NCBI RefSeq assembly: GCF_001428525.1
Contig: NZ_LMHW01000012.1
Coordinates: forward strand, 372,114-436,113
Source of the DNA: Flavobacterium sp. Root186
Lineage (GTDB): Bacteria; Bacteroidota; Bacteroidia; Flavobacteriales; Flavobacteriaceae
Direction: 5' to 3'
Length of the DNA: 64,000 nucleotides
A program made the translations under genes and the position numbers. The notes beneath the pieces are model-generated. The model was given only the letters and a program-made list of their open reading frames with translations, was not told the origin of the DNA and searched no databases. Shown piece by piece: positions 53,740-63,794 of this stretch (the stretch's first letter is position 1; each line of letters opens with the position of its first letter).

Positions 53740-56511
53740 ATGAATATTTATAAGGATTATATCCAAGAGATTGAAGAACGTAAAAATCAGGGACTTCACC
53801 CAAAACCAATCGATAGTGCTGAATTATTAAGCGAAATTATTGCACAAATTAAAGATTTAGATAACGAGTATAGAGAAGATTCTCTTAAATTTTTCATTTA
53901 CAATACTTTACCAGGGACAACAAGTGCTGCTGGTGAAAAAGCCAAGTTTTTAAAAGAGATTATTCTAGGGCAAGCTGTAGTAAAAGAAATTACACCAGCT
54001 TTTGCTTTTGAATTATTATCACATATGAAAGGCGGACCTTCTATAGAAGTTTTGCTGGATTTAGCTTTAGGTAATGACACTGCTACTGCAAAAGAAGCAG
54101 CAAAAGTTCTTAAAACACAAGTTTTCCTTTATGAGGCAGATACAGACCGTTTAATAGAGGCATTCAAAAATAATAATGCAGTTGCAAAAGAAATCCTTGA
54201 AAGTTATGCTCAGGCTGAGTTTTTTACAAAACTTCCAGAAGTAGCTGACGAAATTAAGATAGTTACTTTCATTGCAGGTGAAGGAGATATCTCAACCGAT
54301 TTACTTTCTCCGGGTAATCAGGCTCACTCACGTTCAGATCGTGAACTTCATGGACAATGTATGATTACGCCTCAGGCACAGCAAGAAATTAAAGCCTTAC
54401 AAGCACAACATCCTGATAAAAGTGTTATGTTGATCGCTGAAAAAGGAACTATGGGAGTAGGATCATCTAGAATGTCAGGTGTAAATAACGTGGCACTTTG
54501 GACAGGAAAACAAGCAAGTCCTTATATTCCATTCGTTAACATTGCTCCAATCGTTGGGGGAACAAATGGTATTTCTCCAATTTTCCTAACAACTGTTGAT
54601 GTTACCGGTGGTATTGGTTTAGACCTTAAAAACTGGGTTAAAAAGGTTGATGCAAATGGTAACGTTGTACGTAATGAAAATGACGAGCCAATTTTAGAGC
54701 AAACCTATTCTGTTGAAACTGGTACAGTTCTAACAATTAATATTAAAGAGAAAAAACTTTATAACGGCGACCAGGAATTAATTGATATTTCTAAGGCATT
54801 TACTCCTCAGAAAATGGAATTTATTAAAGCTGGTGGTTCGTATGCTATTGTATTTGGTAAAAAGCTTCAAACATTAGCTGCAAAAATTCTAGATGTTGAA
54901 GCTCCTCTTGTTTTTGCTCCATCAAAAGAAATTTCTATTGAAGGACAAGGTCTTACGGCTGTAGAGAAAATCTTCAACAGAAATGCTGTTGGTGTGCCTG
55001 CAGGTAAAGTATTGCACGCTGGTTCTGACGTTCGTGTAGAAGTTAATATTGTAGGTTCGCAAGATACGACTGGTCTTATGACTGCTCAGGAATTAGAATC
55101 TATGGCTGCAACAGTGATTTCGCCAATCGTTGACGGTGCTTACCAATCAGGTTGTCACACTGCTTCGGTTTGGGATAAAAAAGCGCAGGCAAACATTCCT
55201 AAATTAATGAAATTTATGAACGATTTCGGACTAATCACAGCTCGTGACCCGAAAGGTGTTTATCATTCAATGACCGATGTAATTCACAAAGTTCTAAACG
55301 ATATTACTATTGATGAGTGGGCTATCATTATTGGTGGTGACTCTCATACAAGAATGTCAAAAGGTGTTGCTTTTGGTGCTGACTCAGGAACAGTTGCACT
55401 TGCACTTGCTACTGGTGAAGCTTCGATGCCAATTCCTGAATCGGTAAAAGTGACTTTCAAAGGAGATATGAAGAGCTATATGGACTTCCGTGATGTGGTT
55501 CATGCTACACAAGCGCAGATGCTTCACCAATTTGGTGGAGAAAATGTATTCCAAGGAAGAATTATTGAGGTTCATTTAGGGACACTTACTGCAGATCAGG
55601 CCTTTACATTTACGGATTGGACTGCAGAAATGAAAGCAAAAGCTTCTATCTGTATTTCTGAAGATGATACTTTAATTGAATCATTGGAAATTGCAAAAGG
55701 CAGAATCCAAATCATGATCGACAAAGGTATGGATAACGATAAACACGTTCTTCAGGGATTGATCAATAAAGCAGATAAGAGAATTACAGAAATTAAATCA
55801 GCAGAAAAACCAGCTTTGACTCCGGATTCAAACGCTAAATATTATGCTGAAGTAGTTGTTGATTTGGATCAGATTGCTGAGCCAATGATTGCTGACCCAG
55901 ATGTAAATAACGTTGACGTTTCTAAAAGATATACTCACGATACAATTAGACCTCTTTCTTTCTATGGAGGAGTAAAAAAAGTAGATCTTGGATTTATAGG
56001 ATCTTGTATGGTTCACAAAGGAGACATGAAAATCCTTGCTCAAATGTTGAAAAATGTTGAAGCGCAAAACGGTAAGGTTGAATTCAATGCTCCTCTTGTT
56101 GTTGCTCCTCCTACATATAATATCGTAGATGAGCTTAAAGCTGAGGGTGACTGGGAAGTTTTACAGAAATACTCAGGTTTCGAATTCGACGATAATGCTC
56201 CAAAAGGTGCAGCACGTACTGAATATGAAAACATGTTATACTTAGAGCGTCCAGGTTGTAACCTTTGTATGGGTAACCAGGAAAAAGCAGCAAAAGGAGA
56301 TACAGTAATGGCAACTTCAACTCGTCTTTTCCAAGGAAGAGTTGTAGAAGATACTGATGGTAAAAAAGGAGAATCGTTACTTTCTTCTACGCCAGTTGTA
56401 GTTTTATCTACAATACTTGGTAGAACTCCAACATTAGCTGAATATACAACTGCTGTAGAGGGTATCAACTTGACTAAGTTTGCGCCTTCTAATAAGCAAT
56501 TAGTTATGTAA
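53740..56511 (+). CDS. acnB: aconitate hydratase B / 2-methylisocitrate dehydratase
   Basis: The protein has 923 residues from the ATG at 53740. The N-terminal HEAT-like region (IYKDYIQEIEERKNQG) is followed by the swivel part (DISTDLLSPGNQAHSRSDRELHG) and the catalytic domains, the order typical of AcnB. The 4Fe-4S cluster cysteines are C756 in GSCMVHKGDMK, and C840 and C843 in GCNLCMGNQ. It interconverts citrate and isocitrate in the TCA cycle and may process 2-methylisocitrate. It precedes a second, unrelated-type aconitase on the same strand, with a terminator between them. Confidence 0.96.
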   Translation: MNIYKDYIQEIEERKNQGLHPKPIDSAELLSEIIAQIKDLDNEYREDSLKFFIYNTLPGTTSAAGEKAKFLKEIILGQAVVKEITPAFAFELLSHMKGGPSIEVLLDLALGNDTATAKEAAKVLKTQVFLYEADTDRLIEAFKNNNAVAKEILESYAQAEFFTKLPEVADEIKIVTFIAGEGDISTDLLSPGNQAHSRSDRELHGQCMITPQAQQEIKALQAQHPDKSVMLIAEKGTMGVGSSRMSGVNNVALWTGKQASPYIPFVNIAPIVGGTNGISPIFLTTVDVTGGIGLDLKNWVKKVDANGNVVRNENDEPILEQTYSVETGTVLTINIKEKKLYNGDQELIDISKAFTPQKMEFIKAGGSYAIVFGKKLQTLAAKILDVEAPLVFAPSKEISIEGQGLTAVEKIFNRNAVGVPAGKVLHAGSDVRVEVNIVGSQDTTGLMTAQELESMAATVISPIVDGAYQSGCHTASVWDKKAQANIPKLMKFMNDFGLITARDPKGVYHSMTDVIHKVLNDITIDEWAIIIGGDSHTRMSKGVAFGADSGTVALALATGEASMPIPESVKVTFKGDMKSYMDFRDVVHATQAQMLHQFGGENVFQGRIIEVHLGTLTADQAFTFTDWTAEMKAKASICISEDDTLIESLEIAKGRIQIMIDKGMDNDKHVLQGLINKADKRITEIKSAEKPALTPDSNAKYYAEVVVDLDQIAEPMIADPDVNNVDVSKRYTHDTIRPLSFYGGVKKVDLGFIGSCMVHKGDMKILAQMLKNVEAQNGKVEFNAPLVVAPPTYNIVDELKAEGDWEVLQKYSGFEFDDNAPKGAARTEYENMLYLERPGCNLCMGNQEKAAKGDTVMATSTRLFQGRVVEDTDGKKGESLLSSTPVVVLSTILGRTPTLAEYTTAVEGINLTKFAPSNKQLVM

Positions 56512-56532
56512 TCTAACGATTATTAATATTTC

Positions 56533-56563
56533 AAAAGCCCGGGTGATAAACTCGGGCTTTTTC
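56533..56563 (+). terminator. intrinsic terminator of acnB
   Basis: AAAGCCCG, GGTGATAAACT and CGGGCTTTTTC form an 8-bp GC-rich stem with a T-run. Confidence 0.9.
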
Positions 56564-56633
56564 TTTTCTGGCTCTTCTATTTTTTGTAACTTGTCATGTT
56601 CAAAATAAAAAAAAACAAAAACAATTATAACTT

Positions 56634-58898
56634 ATGGCTTTTGATATTGAAATGATTAAAAAAGTGTATGAGAACATGCCGGGTCGTGTTGACAAAGCAC
56701 GCGAGATTGTTGGTCGTCCACTTACTTTAACGGAGAAAATTTTATACAATCACCTTTGGGATGGAGATCCAGCTAAGGCGTTTGGAAGAGGAGTTGATTA
56801 TGTTGATTTTGCGCCAGACCGTGTAGCATGTCAGGATGCAACTGCTCAAATGGCATTATTACAATTTATGCACGCTGGAAAATCTAAAGTAGCAGTACCT
56901 ACAACAGTTCACTGTGATCACTTGATTCAGGCAAAAATAGATGCTGCAACCGATTTGGCCAGAGCAAAAACACAAAGTAACGAAGTTTTTGATTTCTTAT
57001 CATCAGTTTCTAATAAATACGGAATTGGTTTCTGGAAACCAGGAGCCGGAATTATTCACCAGGTAGTACTTGAAAATTATGCTTTCCCTGGCGGAATGAT
57101 GATTGGAACCGATTCTCACACTGTAAATGCAGGTGGTTTAGGAATGGTAGCTATTGGTGTTGGTGGAGCCGATGCCGTAGACGTTATGTCTGGTATGGCT
57201 TGGGAACTTAAATTTCCTAAATTAATTGGAGTTAAACTGACTGGTAAATTATCAGGATGGACTGCTCCAAAAGATGTTATCCTAAAAGTTGCCGGTATTC
57301 TTACTGTTAAAGGTGGTACTGGTGCAATCGTTGAATATTTTGGTGAAGGTGCAATTTCTATGTCTTGTACAGGTAAAGGTACTATTTGTAATATGGGTGC
57401 CGAGATAGGAGCTACAACTTCAACTTTTGGTTATGATGCTTCAATGGGGCGTTACCTACGCTCTACAAACAGAGCAGATGTTGCAGATGCTGCTGATAAA
57501 ATTGCTCCATATTTAACTGGAGATCCTGAAGTATATGCAAATCCAGAACAATACTTTGATCAGGTAATCGAAATCAACTTATCTGAATTAGAGCCACATT
57601 TAAATGGTCCTTTTACACCAGATTTAGCTACTCCAATTTCTAAGATGAAAGAGGAAGCGATCAAAAATAACTGGCCATTACAAATTCAGGTGGGGTTAAT
57701 TGGTTCTTGTACAAACTCTTCTTACGAAGATATTTCTCGTGCAGCTTCTCTGGCAAGGCAGGTTGCAGATAAAAACTTAAAAACAAAAGCGGAATTTACT
57801 ATTACTCCGGGTTCTGAAGTAGTTCGTTCAACTATTGAAAGAGATGGATTTATTGATACTTTTCATAAAATTGGAGCAACAGTTTTTGCCAACGCCTGCG
57901 GACCATGTATTGGTATGTGGGATAGAGAAGGAGCTGAAAAAGAGGAAAGAAACACAATAGTTCACTCTTTCAACCGTAACTTCTCAAAACGTGCAGATGG
58001 TAATCCAAATACATTAGCTTTTGTAGGTTCTCCAGAATTGGTAACGGCAATGGCGATCGCTGGTGATTTAGGTTTCAATCCATTAACAGATACATTAATT
58101 AACGAAGATGGTGAAGAAGTAATGCTTGATGCTCCAACAGGAGACGAGCTTCCTGCTAAAGGTTTCTACGCCGAAGATCCGGGATTCCAAGCTCCGGCTG
58201 CAGATGGTTCAGGAGTTCAGGTTGTAGTTAGCCCTACATCAGAGCGTTTGCAATTATTAGCTCCGTTTGATGCCTGGGATGGTAAAAACATTTTAGGTGC
58301 TAAATTGTTAATTAAAGCATTTGGAAAATGTACAACGGATCACATTTCTATGGCTGGTCCATGGTTACGTTTCCGTGGACACTTAGATAATATTTCTAAC
58401 AATATGTTGATTGGAGCAGTAAATGCTTATAACCAAAAAACAAATTCAGTTAAAAATCAATTAACAGGACAATACGACGCTGTTCCTGCTGTCGCCCGTG
58501 CATACAAAGCTGCTGGAGTTCCATCAATCGTTGTGGGAGATCACAACTATGGTGAAGGTTCATCTCGTGAACATGCTGCTATGGAGCCACGTTTCTTAGG
58601 AGTAAAAGCAGTATTAGTAAAATCGTTTGCTCGTATTCACGAAACAAACCTTAAAAAACAAGGTCTTTTAGGATTAACTTTTGCAAACGAAGCGGATTAC
58701 GATAAAATTCAGGAAAATGATACAATCAATTTTACTGATTTAACCGAGTTCGCTCCAGGGAAGCCATTAACATTAGAGTTTGTTCATGCTGATGGTACAA
58801 AAGATATTGTTCTTGCAAACCATACCTACAACGCAGGTCAAATTGGATGGTTCGTTGCAGGTTCTGCATTAAACTTAATTGCAGCTGGAAAAGCTTAA
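56634..58898 (+). CDS. acnA: aconitate hydratase, AcnA/mitochondrial type
   Basis: The protein has 754 residues, close to the mitochondrial-type aconitase length. [21 protein letters not shown] is a family block, and the iron-sulfur cluster cysteines are C359 in [10 protein letters not shown], and C422 and C425 in [10 protein letters not shown]. The swivel domain with [17 protein letters not shown] completes it. It catalyses the same citrate-isocitrate step as AcnB, but by a different branch of the family. Promoter elements are not clear, and acnB has its own terminator, so separate expression is likely. Confidence 0.95.
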   Translation: MAFDIEMIKKVYENMPGRVDKAREIVGRPLTLTEKILYNHLWDGDPAKAFGRGVDYVDFAPDRVACQDATAQMALLQFMHAGKSKVAVPTTVHCDHLIQAKIDAATDLARAKTQSNEVFDFLSSVSNKYGIGFWKPGAGIIHQVVLENYAFPGGMMIGTDSHTVNAGGLGMVAIGVGGADAVDVMSGMAWELKFPKLIGVKLTGKLSGWTAPKDVILKVAGILTVKGGTGAIVEYFGEGAISMSCTGKGTICNMGAEIGATTSTFGYDASMGRYLRSTNRADVADAADKIAPYLTGDPEVYANPEQYFDQVIEINLSELEPHLNGPFTPDLATPISKMKEEAIKNNWPLQIQVGLIGSCTNSSYEDISRAASLARQVADKNLKTKAEFTITPGSEVVRSTIERDGFIDTFHKIGATVFANACGPCIGMWDREGAEKEERNTIVHSFNRNFSKRADGNPNTLAFVGSPELVTAMAIAGDLGFNPLTDTLINEDGEEVMLDAPTGDELPAKGFYAEDPGFQAPAADGSGVQVVVSPTSERLQLLAPFDAWDGKNILGAKLLIKAFGKCTTDHISMAGPWLRFRGHLDNISNNMLIGAVNAYNQKTNSVKNQLTGQYDAVPAVARAYKAAGVPSIVVGDHNYGEGSSREHAAMEPRFLGVKAVLVKSFARIHETNLKKQGLLGLTFANEADYDKIQENDTINFTDLTEFAPGKPLTLEFVHADGTKDIVLANHTYNAGQIGWFVAGSALNLIAAGKA

Positions 58899-58918
58899 TC
58901 TTTAAGATTTATTATATC

Positions 58919-58952
58919 TCAAAAACGCTCTGTGAAAACAGAGCGTTTTTTA
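58919..58952. terminator. bidirectional terminator between acnA and the Kelch gene
   Basis: AAAAACGCTCTGT, GAAA and ACAGAGCGTTTTTT form a 13-bp near-perfect stem with a GAAA tetraloop. It serves convergent stops. Confidence 0.93.
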
Positions 58953-58976
58953 TTCGTGTTAGTAAAAAAATAAGCG

Positions 58977-60353
58977 TTAGTTAGTTTTAACCAAATCTGA
59001 TTCCTGAGATAAAGTTTTAAAGCGATTTGGTTTTGTGTTTTCAAACTCCCCAATTGAAATACTATAGGTTTTATCAGATGGCGTTTTAGAATAATCATTA
59101 TAAGTATATCCCCCAATGATATACAATTTATCGTTGTAAAAATGCATGGCACTCAATTTTAAAGGAAGATCAACTAGATATTCTTTTAAAACCTTTGATT
59201 TTATATGATAAACATACATTTTCTGATCTTCAAAAAAATAGATTATATTATTATGGTAAGTAATAGCGGGTCTTTCCATATTCGAAAAAAGATGACCTTC
59301 TGTCTCCCATTTTTCAGTAACTAAATCTAAAGTTTCTATCTCAGATAAAGGTTTTCCATTATTTCCTCCAATTAAAAAAATCTTGTCATCAATCAAAATT
59401 CCATTTACTTCCTTCGCTGTCGACATATTTGCAAGTTCGTACCAATAACCCGTTTTAATATTGTATAAATGCACTTTATGGGTAAAATCTTTTTTGCCGC
59501 TTTCGGTCATTTTTACAGAACCGCCCATTACAATAATATTATCTTTATAGGTAAATGAAGCAAAATCAGCAGCCTGATGCGGATTTGTGTTATCAACTTT
59601 AATAGTTTGTTTAGTGAGGTCTAAAACCTCGATTTGATCTTGTAAATACTCAAATTTTCCATTCACAGAAATTCTTTTTCCGCCTAATACATAAATTGAA
59701 TTGTCAAACAAATGGATATTGTGATGCGCTCTTTTAGTGAATTTTGTTGGTGAAACTTCCCATGCGTCATTTTTTATGTCATAAGTAAGGAAATCTCCCT
59801 TGTAAAATAGAAAAGTGGCATTCCGGCTCAATTCATCCTGAAGATCTTTTAAAGTAGGTTCTACTTTTTCTGCAGAGAGTTTCTTCCATGAATCAGCTTC
59901 GCGGGATCCATTTCCGCCAATAGCATAAATTTTTCCATCTTTTAAAAATGATCCGAAGGAGAAAATAGCATATTTTAAAGGAGCTAATTCATTAAAATTT
60001 AATTTTGATTTTAGCTTTAATTCATGATTAGCTTTAATTGTTAATTCAGATAAATCTTCTGTCTTTTGTTTTAAAATAACTTTAAAATTTGCCTTTCTAA
60101 GTTCATTTACAGTAATTTTTGTTGTCTTATAACTAATGTGAGAAAATTGCAGGGTGTCATTTTCACGGAAATTAATTTCAGATTTTAAACTAAATTGTCC
60201 CTTATCATCAGTTAAAGCCGTTATACTTTTAGATAAATAGGAAATGTTCACATCTTGAACAGGTTGATTACTGGCAGAAACAACAATTCCTTTTAATTCT
60301 TGCGCAATTGAAAATATCGGAAATAAAAGAAAAATAAAAAACAGCTTTTTCAT
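58977..60353 (-). CDS. secreted carboxypeptidase-regulatory-like and Kelch beta-propeller protein
   Basis: The protein has 458 residues with a signal peptide ending IFSIAQE. Residues about 20-100 form a CarboxypepD_reg-like domain (LKGIVVSASNQPVQDVNISY). Residues about 125-440 hold six Kelch blades, visible as IYAIGGNG, IYVLGGK, IIVMGGS, IFLIGGNN, IIYFFED and LYIIGGYTY, each followed by the usual Trp or Tyr. The propeller should bind another protein or glycan in the periplasm or on the cell surface. The ligand is not known. It stands alone and its minus-strand promoter is not obvious. Confidence 0.85.
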   Translation of the reverse strand: MKKLFFIFLLFPIFSIAQELKGIVVSASNQPVQDVNISYLSKSITALTDDKGQFSLKSEINFRENDTLQFSHISYKTTKITVNELRKANFKVILKQKTEDLSELTIKANHELKLKSKLNFNELAPLKYAIFSFGSFLKDGKIYAIGGNGSREADSWKKLSAEKVEPTLKDLQDELSRNATFLFYKGDFLTYDIKNDAWEVSPTKFTKRAHHNIHLFDNSIYVLGGKRISVNGKFEYLQDQIEVLDLTKQTIKVDNTNPHQAADFASFTYKDNIIVMGGSVKMTESGKKDFTHKVHLYNIKTGYWYELANMSTAKEVNGILIDDKIFLIGGNNGKPLSEIETLDLVTEKWETEGHLFSNMERPAITYHNNIIYFFEDQKMYVYHIKSKVLKEYLVDLPLKLSAMHFYNDKLYIIGGYTYNDYSKTPSDKTYSISIGEFENTKPNRFKTLSQESDLVKTN

Positions 60354-60526
60354 TAGTTTTAAGGTTAGGTTGTTTTAGTTTTTTATAAATGTTATGAAAA
60401 TTCTTAAAAAACTGCGGTTCAAAAAGTTGGCTCAATTTTTATGCCGAGCTTGTTAAATCGAAGTAAATTAGTTGTTAAAAAAGGTTTGTTTTTTAGTTTA
60501 AAAAGTTAAATTCGCTTTTTAGGTAA

Positions 60527-60534
60527 TATATTTG
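60527..60534 (+). promoter_or_regulatory. promoter -7 element of the LysM-NlpC/P60 gene
   Basis: TATATTTG matches TAnnTTTG and lies 64 bases before the ATG at 60599. Confidence 0.55.
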
Positions 60535-60598
60535 CGCTTTTTGAGTTTAAAATATTGTCTAAACTTAAAAAAGGAGTAATAAACTTTAATAGGTAAAT

Positions 60599-61978
60599 AT
60601 GGTTTTTAGATTAATTATAGTATTGTTTTTTTTTAGTGTTGGAGCTTTTTCTCAGGAAAAATTTATCAAACATAAAATCTCAAAAGGAGAAAACCTTACT
60701 GTAATTGCTAAAAAATATGGAGTAAAAGCTAAAGATATTAAAGAGGCAAATCCAGATGCACCTAAAGTTTTAAAACTCAATTCAATTTTATTAGTTCCGA
60801 ATAAAAACGCAAAACCTTCGCAAAATACTACTCAGACAATAGCTAATACTACTTCTGGTTCACATGAAGTTTTGCAAAAAGAAACACTTTGGGGAATCGC
60901 TAAAAAATACAATGTTTCTGTTGATGATTTGAAAAAAGCAAATCCAACGTTAGAAACAGATGGATTAAAAATAGGGCAACAGCTTAATATTCCTTCTAAT
61001 ACCCCGGTGCTTTCAGAAAATATAGTTAAAACGAATGAAGCAAGGCCAGAAATTATTCCGGCAGCAGACGGAGAAATTATCGTTGAAGTACAGCCCAAGG
61101 AAACAAAATTTTCAATAGCCAAGAAATATGGAATAACTGTTGAAGAACTAGAACGTCAAAATCCTTTTATTAAAGGGAATTTAGGAGTAGGCTACATGTT
61201 GAAAATTCGTCCTTCTGGGGAAAAAACAGATCAGAATACGAAAGACACTCCTGTTGTATCTCAAACTCAGACAGCTGAAAAACCAGAAAGTACTACAGGA
61301 ACAGATGTTGATATTGTTGTTGAGGTACAGCCAAAAGAGACAAAATACGCGATAGCCAAGAAATACGGAATAACGGTAAAAGAATTAGAACGTCAAAATC
61401 CTTTTATAAAAGGAAAACTGCCTGTTGGATATGTTTTAAAAATAAGGACAGCCAAAGAAAAAGCAGATGCTGCAGGTTCTGTAAGTTCTCCTGAACCTCA
61501 ATTAGAAAATCCGAGTACTGCACCTACAACTCAAGTTGCAGACAATGGAGTAATTAAAAAGGATTCCACTTTTGTTTATAATGGTAATCACTCTGATTTA
61601 ATTGACCAATTAATTCTAAATGCAACAGAAAATATCGGAACCCGTTATCGTTCTGGCGGAACTACAAAAGCAGGTTTTGATTGTTCTGGTTTAATGTTCT
61701 GCACCTTCGGAAATTTTGATATAAAACTGCCAAGAAGCTCCATCGAGCAATCCCGTATAGGGACAAAAGTTGCTTCTACTGAAGCACAAAAAGGAGATTT
61801 GATTTTCTTTAGAACTAATGGAAGACGCCATATTAATCATGTAGGAATGGTAGTTGAAAATACTGATGGTGAAATCAAATTTGTTCATTCTTCGACTCAT
61901 GGAGGTGTTATGATTTCTTCAACCAAAGAAGCTTATTACCAAAGAGCTTTTTCACAAATAAATCGCATTCTAGAATAA
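60599..61978 (+). CDS. secreted peptidoglycan hydrolase with four LysM domains and an NlpC/P60 domain
   Basis: The protein has 459 residues with a signal peptide ending GAFSQ. The first LysM is at about 20-70 (FIKHKISKGENLTVIAKKYG), the second at about 85-135 (HEVLQKETLWGIAKKYN). The third and fourth are near-identical, starting PKETKFSIAKKYGITVEELE (about 165) and PKETKYAIAKKYGITVKELE (about 245). The NlpC/P60 domain covers about 330-455, with catalytic C362 in AGFDCSGLMF and His in RHINHVGMV. It cuts peptide stems of peptidoglycan in the periplasm. Its stop overlaps the convergent response-regulator stop by 9 bases. Confidence 0.93.
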   Translation: MVFRLIIVLFFFSVGAFSQEKFIKHKISKGENLTVIAKKYGVKAKDIKEANPDAPKVLKLNSILLVPNKNAKPSQNTTQTIANTTSGSHEVLQKETLWGIAKKYNVSVDDLKKANPTLETDGLKIGQQLNIPSNTPVLSENIVKTNEARPEIIPAADGEIIVEVQPKETKFSIAKKYGITVEELERQNPFIKGNLGVGYMLKIRPSGEKTDQNTKDTPVVSQTQTAEKPESTTGTDVDIVVEVQPKETKYAIAKKYGITVKELERQNPFIKGKLPVGYVLKIRTAKEKADAAGSVSSPEPQLENPSTAPTTQVADNGVIKKDSTFVYNGNHSDLIDQLILNATENIGTRYRSGGTTKAGFDCSGLMFCTFGNFDIKLPRSSIEQSRIGTKVASTEAQKGDLIFFRTNGRRHINHVGMVVENTDGEIKFVHSSTHGGVMISSTKEAYYQRAFSQINRILE

Positions 61979-62371
61979 AAAATTACTGGTAAGTTGTTTT
62001 TTTAATTCTTCGATTGGAAAGGGTTTATTTAAAAAATCCTTTACATATATATTGTTTTTGATGCGCTCAATTTCTTCCTGATCTAAAGTAGAAGACATTA
62101 CGAAAATCTGAATTTCGTTTTTAATTTCTTCATTTAGAGTTTCGAATATATCCAGAAATTCAAAGCCATTCATTATCGGCATCTGGATATCTAATAAAAT
62201 AATTAAAGAGTGGGAGATTTTTTTATTTTTAATAATCCACTGTAAGCCCTCAAGTCCGTTATTGGCCACAGAAACCTGATCTATATTCAGAACTTTTTTC
62301 AGCAGTTTTCTTGTAACAAGCTGATCAATTAAATTGTCTTCAATTAATAGAAATAAAGGTTTAAGCCCCAT
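61970..62371 (-). CDS. single-domain response regulator
   Basis: The protein has 133 residues and is a stand-alone receiver domain. E11 and D12 form the acidic pocket, D61 in LLDIQMP is the phosphoryl acceptor, S93 in MSSTLD is the switch residue and K116 in NKPFP is the conserved lysine. There is no output domain, so it may act on another protein or in a phosphorelay. It is paired with the histidine kinase upstream (62361-63794), whose reading overlaps it by 11 bases. Its stop also overlaps the NlpC/P60 gene convergently. Confidence 0.93.
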   Translation of the reverse strand: MGLKPLFLLIEDNLIDQLVTRKLLKKVLNIDQVSVANNGLEGLQWIIKNKKISHSLIILLDIQMPIMNGFEFLDIFETLNEEIKNEIQIFVMSSTLDQEEIERIKNNIYVKDFLNKPFPIEELKKQLTSNFLF

Positions 62372-63794
62372 AAGAAGTTGGTATTGTTACAATAAATTTA
62401 CTTCCAATATTGCTTTCAGAAAACACTGAAATATTTCCTTTAATGTTTTCTACTGCTTCTTTAACGATGTAAAGACCTAATCCTGAACCTTTATTTTTGT
62501 TCGTTCCAAAGTACATTTCAAAAATATAATCCTTGCAGTCGTCATTAATTCCAATTCCATTATCAGAGACTTCGATTTTATTAAAACCTTCATGAATATA
62601 AGTTTTAATCGAAATAAACATTTCCTGTTTGGTGTTATCGGCATACTTAATAGCGTTAGAAAGTAAATTGCTGATAATGATTTTTAAACGCAGACCGTCA
62701 CTTTCAATCTGATCAACTAATAATTCCTGTGTGAAAGTTATTTTACTGGCATTTTCAATATGCATCAATTGCGAAATGGCTTCATTAAAGATTTCCTGCA
62801 GACTTACAGGTTCCATAATAATTTGTTTCCGTTTGTTTTTAGAATAGTCAATGATATCGCTGATAAATTGATCTTGTTTGGCAAGACTCTGATACATCAA
62901 ACGGAGATAATCTTTTATTTGATCAACATCATCTTCTAATTGTGTAATTTCAATCAAGCCTTTTAAAGAAGTTATAGGTGATCTTAAATCATGCGAAGCG
63001 CTGTATACAAAACGGTCTAACTCGTTATTCGCCAAAATTAAATCTTCATTTTTGACTTCAATTTCCTTTTTGGAAACAATTAAACGTTTTACCATTATCG
63101 AATAATAAGAACAAACACTTAAAATGATTATTAAAGTGAAAATAATATTAGTAATGATAAGTAAGTTTTTGATTTTACGAGTTCCTTCTCCCAGCGTATT
63201 CGAAAAATTTCGTTCGTTAATGGTAAGTTTGGCGCTTATACTGCTTATTTGGTGAAGAAAACTTATTTGATCTGCGGCTGTTAAAGTATTATGCTGGATT
63301 TTAGCATTAACCTGAGTTCCAATAATAAAAAGTTTCTCGATTAAAGCATCTCCTTCTTCCCATTCATGAATTGCCTTTGCTAAAAAAGGGACATTTTTAA
63401 AATTCACAAATAGCCAGACAAGGTCATCTAAATCATCTTTATGATTTCGGCCAATCGTAAAACCCTGCCTTGCTACTTTATTGTCGCCGGCCTTTAAAAG
63501 TGTTTTTCTGGCAATTCCGTCGCCTTGAGGTACTTTTAGTTCTTCTGTGTATAATTTAAACTGATTTGGGTCTTTGTTGTACAGATAGGTAATAAGATGG
63601 AGCGAAGCATCTTTTTGACCTTTCGAGTAATGAGATTCACCATTTACATAGGCTCTGTTTGCAGATAGTATTTTGATTGTAAAAAAGTTGATGCAAATTA
63701 GCAATGCACACGAAATAAAAACGATCAGAATTAAAATAAAAACATTAGGCAGGCGAAAGCTCTTTAAAGATCGAATCTTTTGTGTGATTTTCAT
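62361..63794 (-). CDS. sensor histidine kinase with extracytoplasmic sensor domain
   Basis: The protein has 477 residues. Membrane helices are at about 17-40 and 209-230, with a periplasmic or outer loop of about 170 residues between them that resembles a four-helix sensor. The phosphoacceptor is H268 in YSASHDLRSPITS (HisKA), followed by the ATPase part with DNGIGI and GSGLGLYIVKEAVE. It passes phosphate to the response regulator encoded just downstream. The 11-base overlap suggests translational coupling. The signal is unknown. Confidence 0.93.
   Translation of the reverse strand: MKITQKIRSLKSFRLPNVFILILIVFISCALLICINFFTIKILSANRAYVNGESHYSKGQKDASLHLITYLYNKDPNQFKLYTEELKVPQGDGIARKTLLKAGDNKVARQGFTIGRNHKDDLDDLVWLFVNFKNVPFLAKAIHEWEEGDALIEKLFIIGTQVNAKIQHNTLTAADQISFLHQISSISAKLTINERNFSNTLGEGTRKIKNLLIITNIIFTLIIILSVCSYYSIMVKRLIVSKKEIEVKNEDLILANNELDRFVYSASHDLRSPITSLKGLIEITQLEDDVDQIKDYLRLMYQSLAKQDQFISDIIDYSKNKRKQIIMEPVSLQEIFNEAISQLMHIENASKITFTQELLVDQIESDGLRLKIIISNLLSNAIKYADNTKQEMFISIKTYIHEGFNKIEVSDNGIGINDDCKDYIFEMYFGTNKNKGSGLGLYIVKEAVENIKGNISVFSESNIGSKFIVTIPTSYGA

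Noticed and set aside
53710..53740. TTG start for acnB 30 bases upstream
   Set aside because: The TTG is part of the TAAATTTG promoter element. The ATG at 53740 starts the conserved N-terminus.
56040..56468. Open reading frame of 142 codons antisense inside acnB
   Set aside because: It lies in the conserved cluster-binding region of acnB on the other strand and shows no signal, domain or start context.
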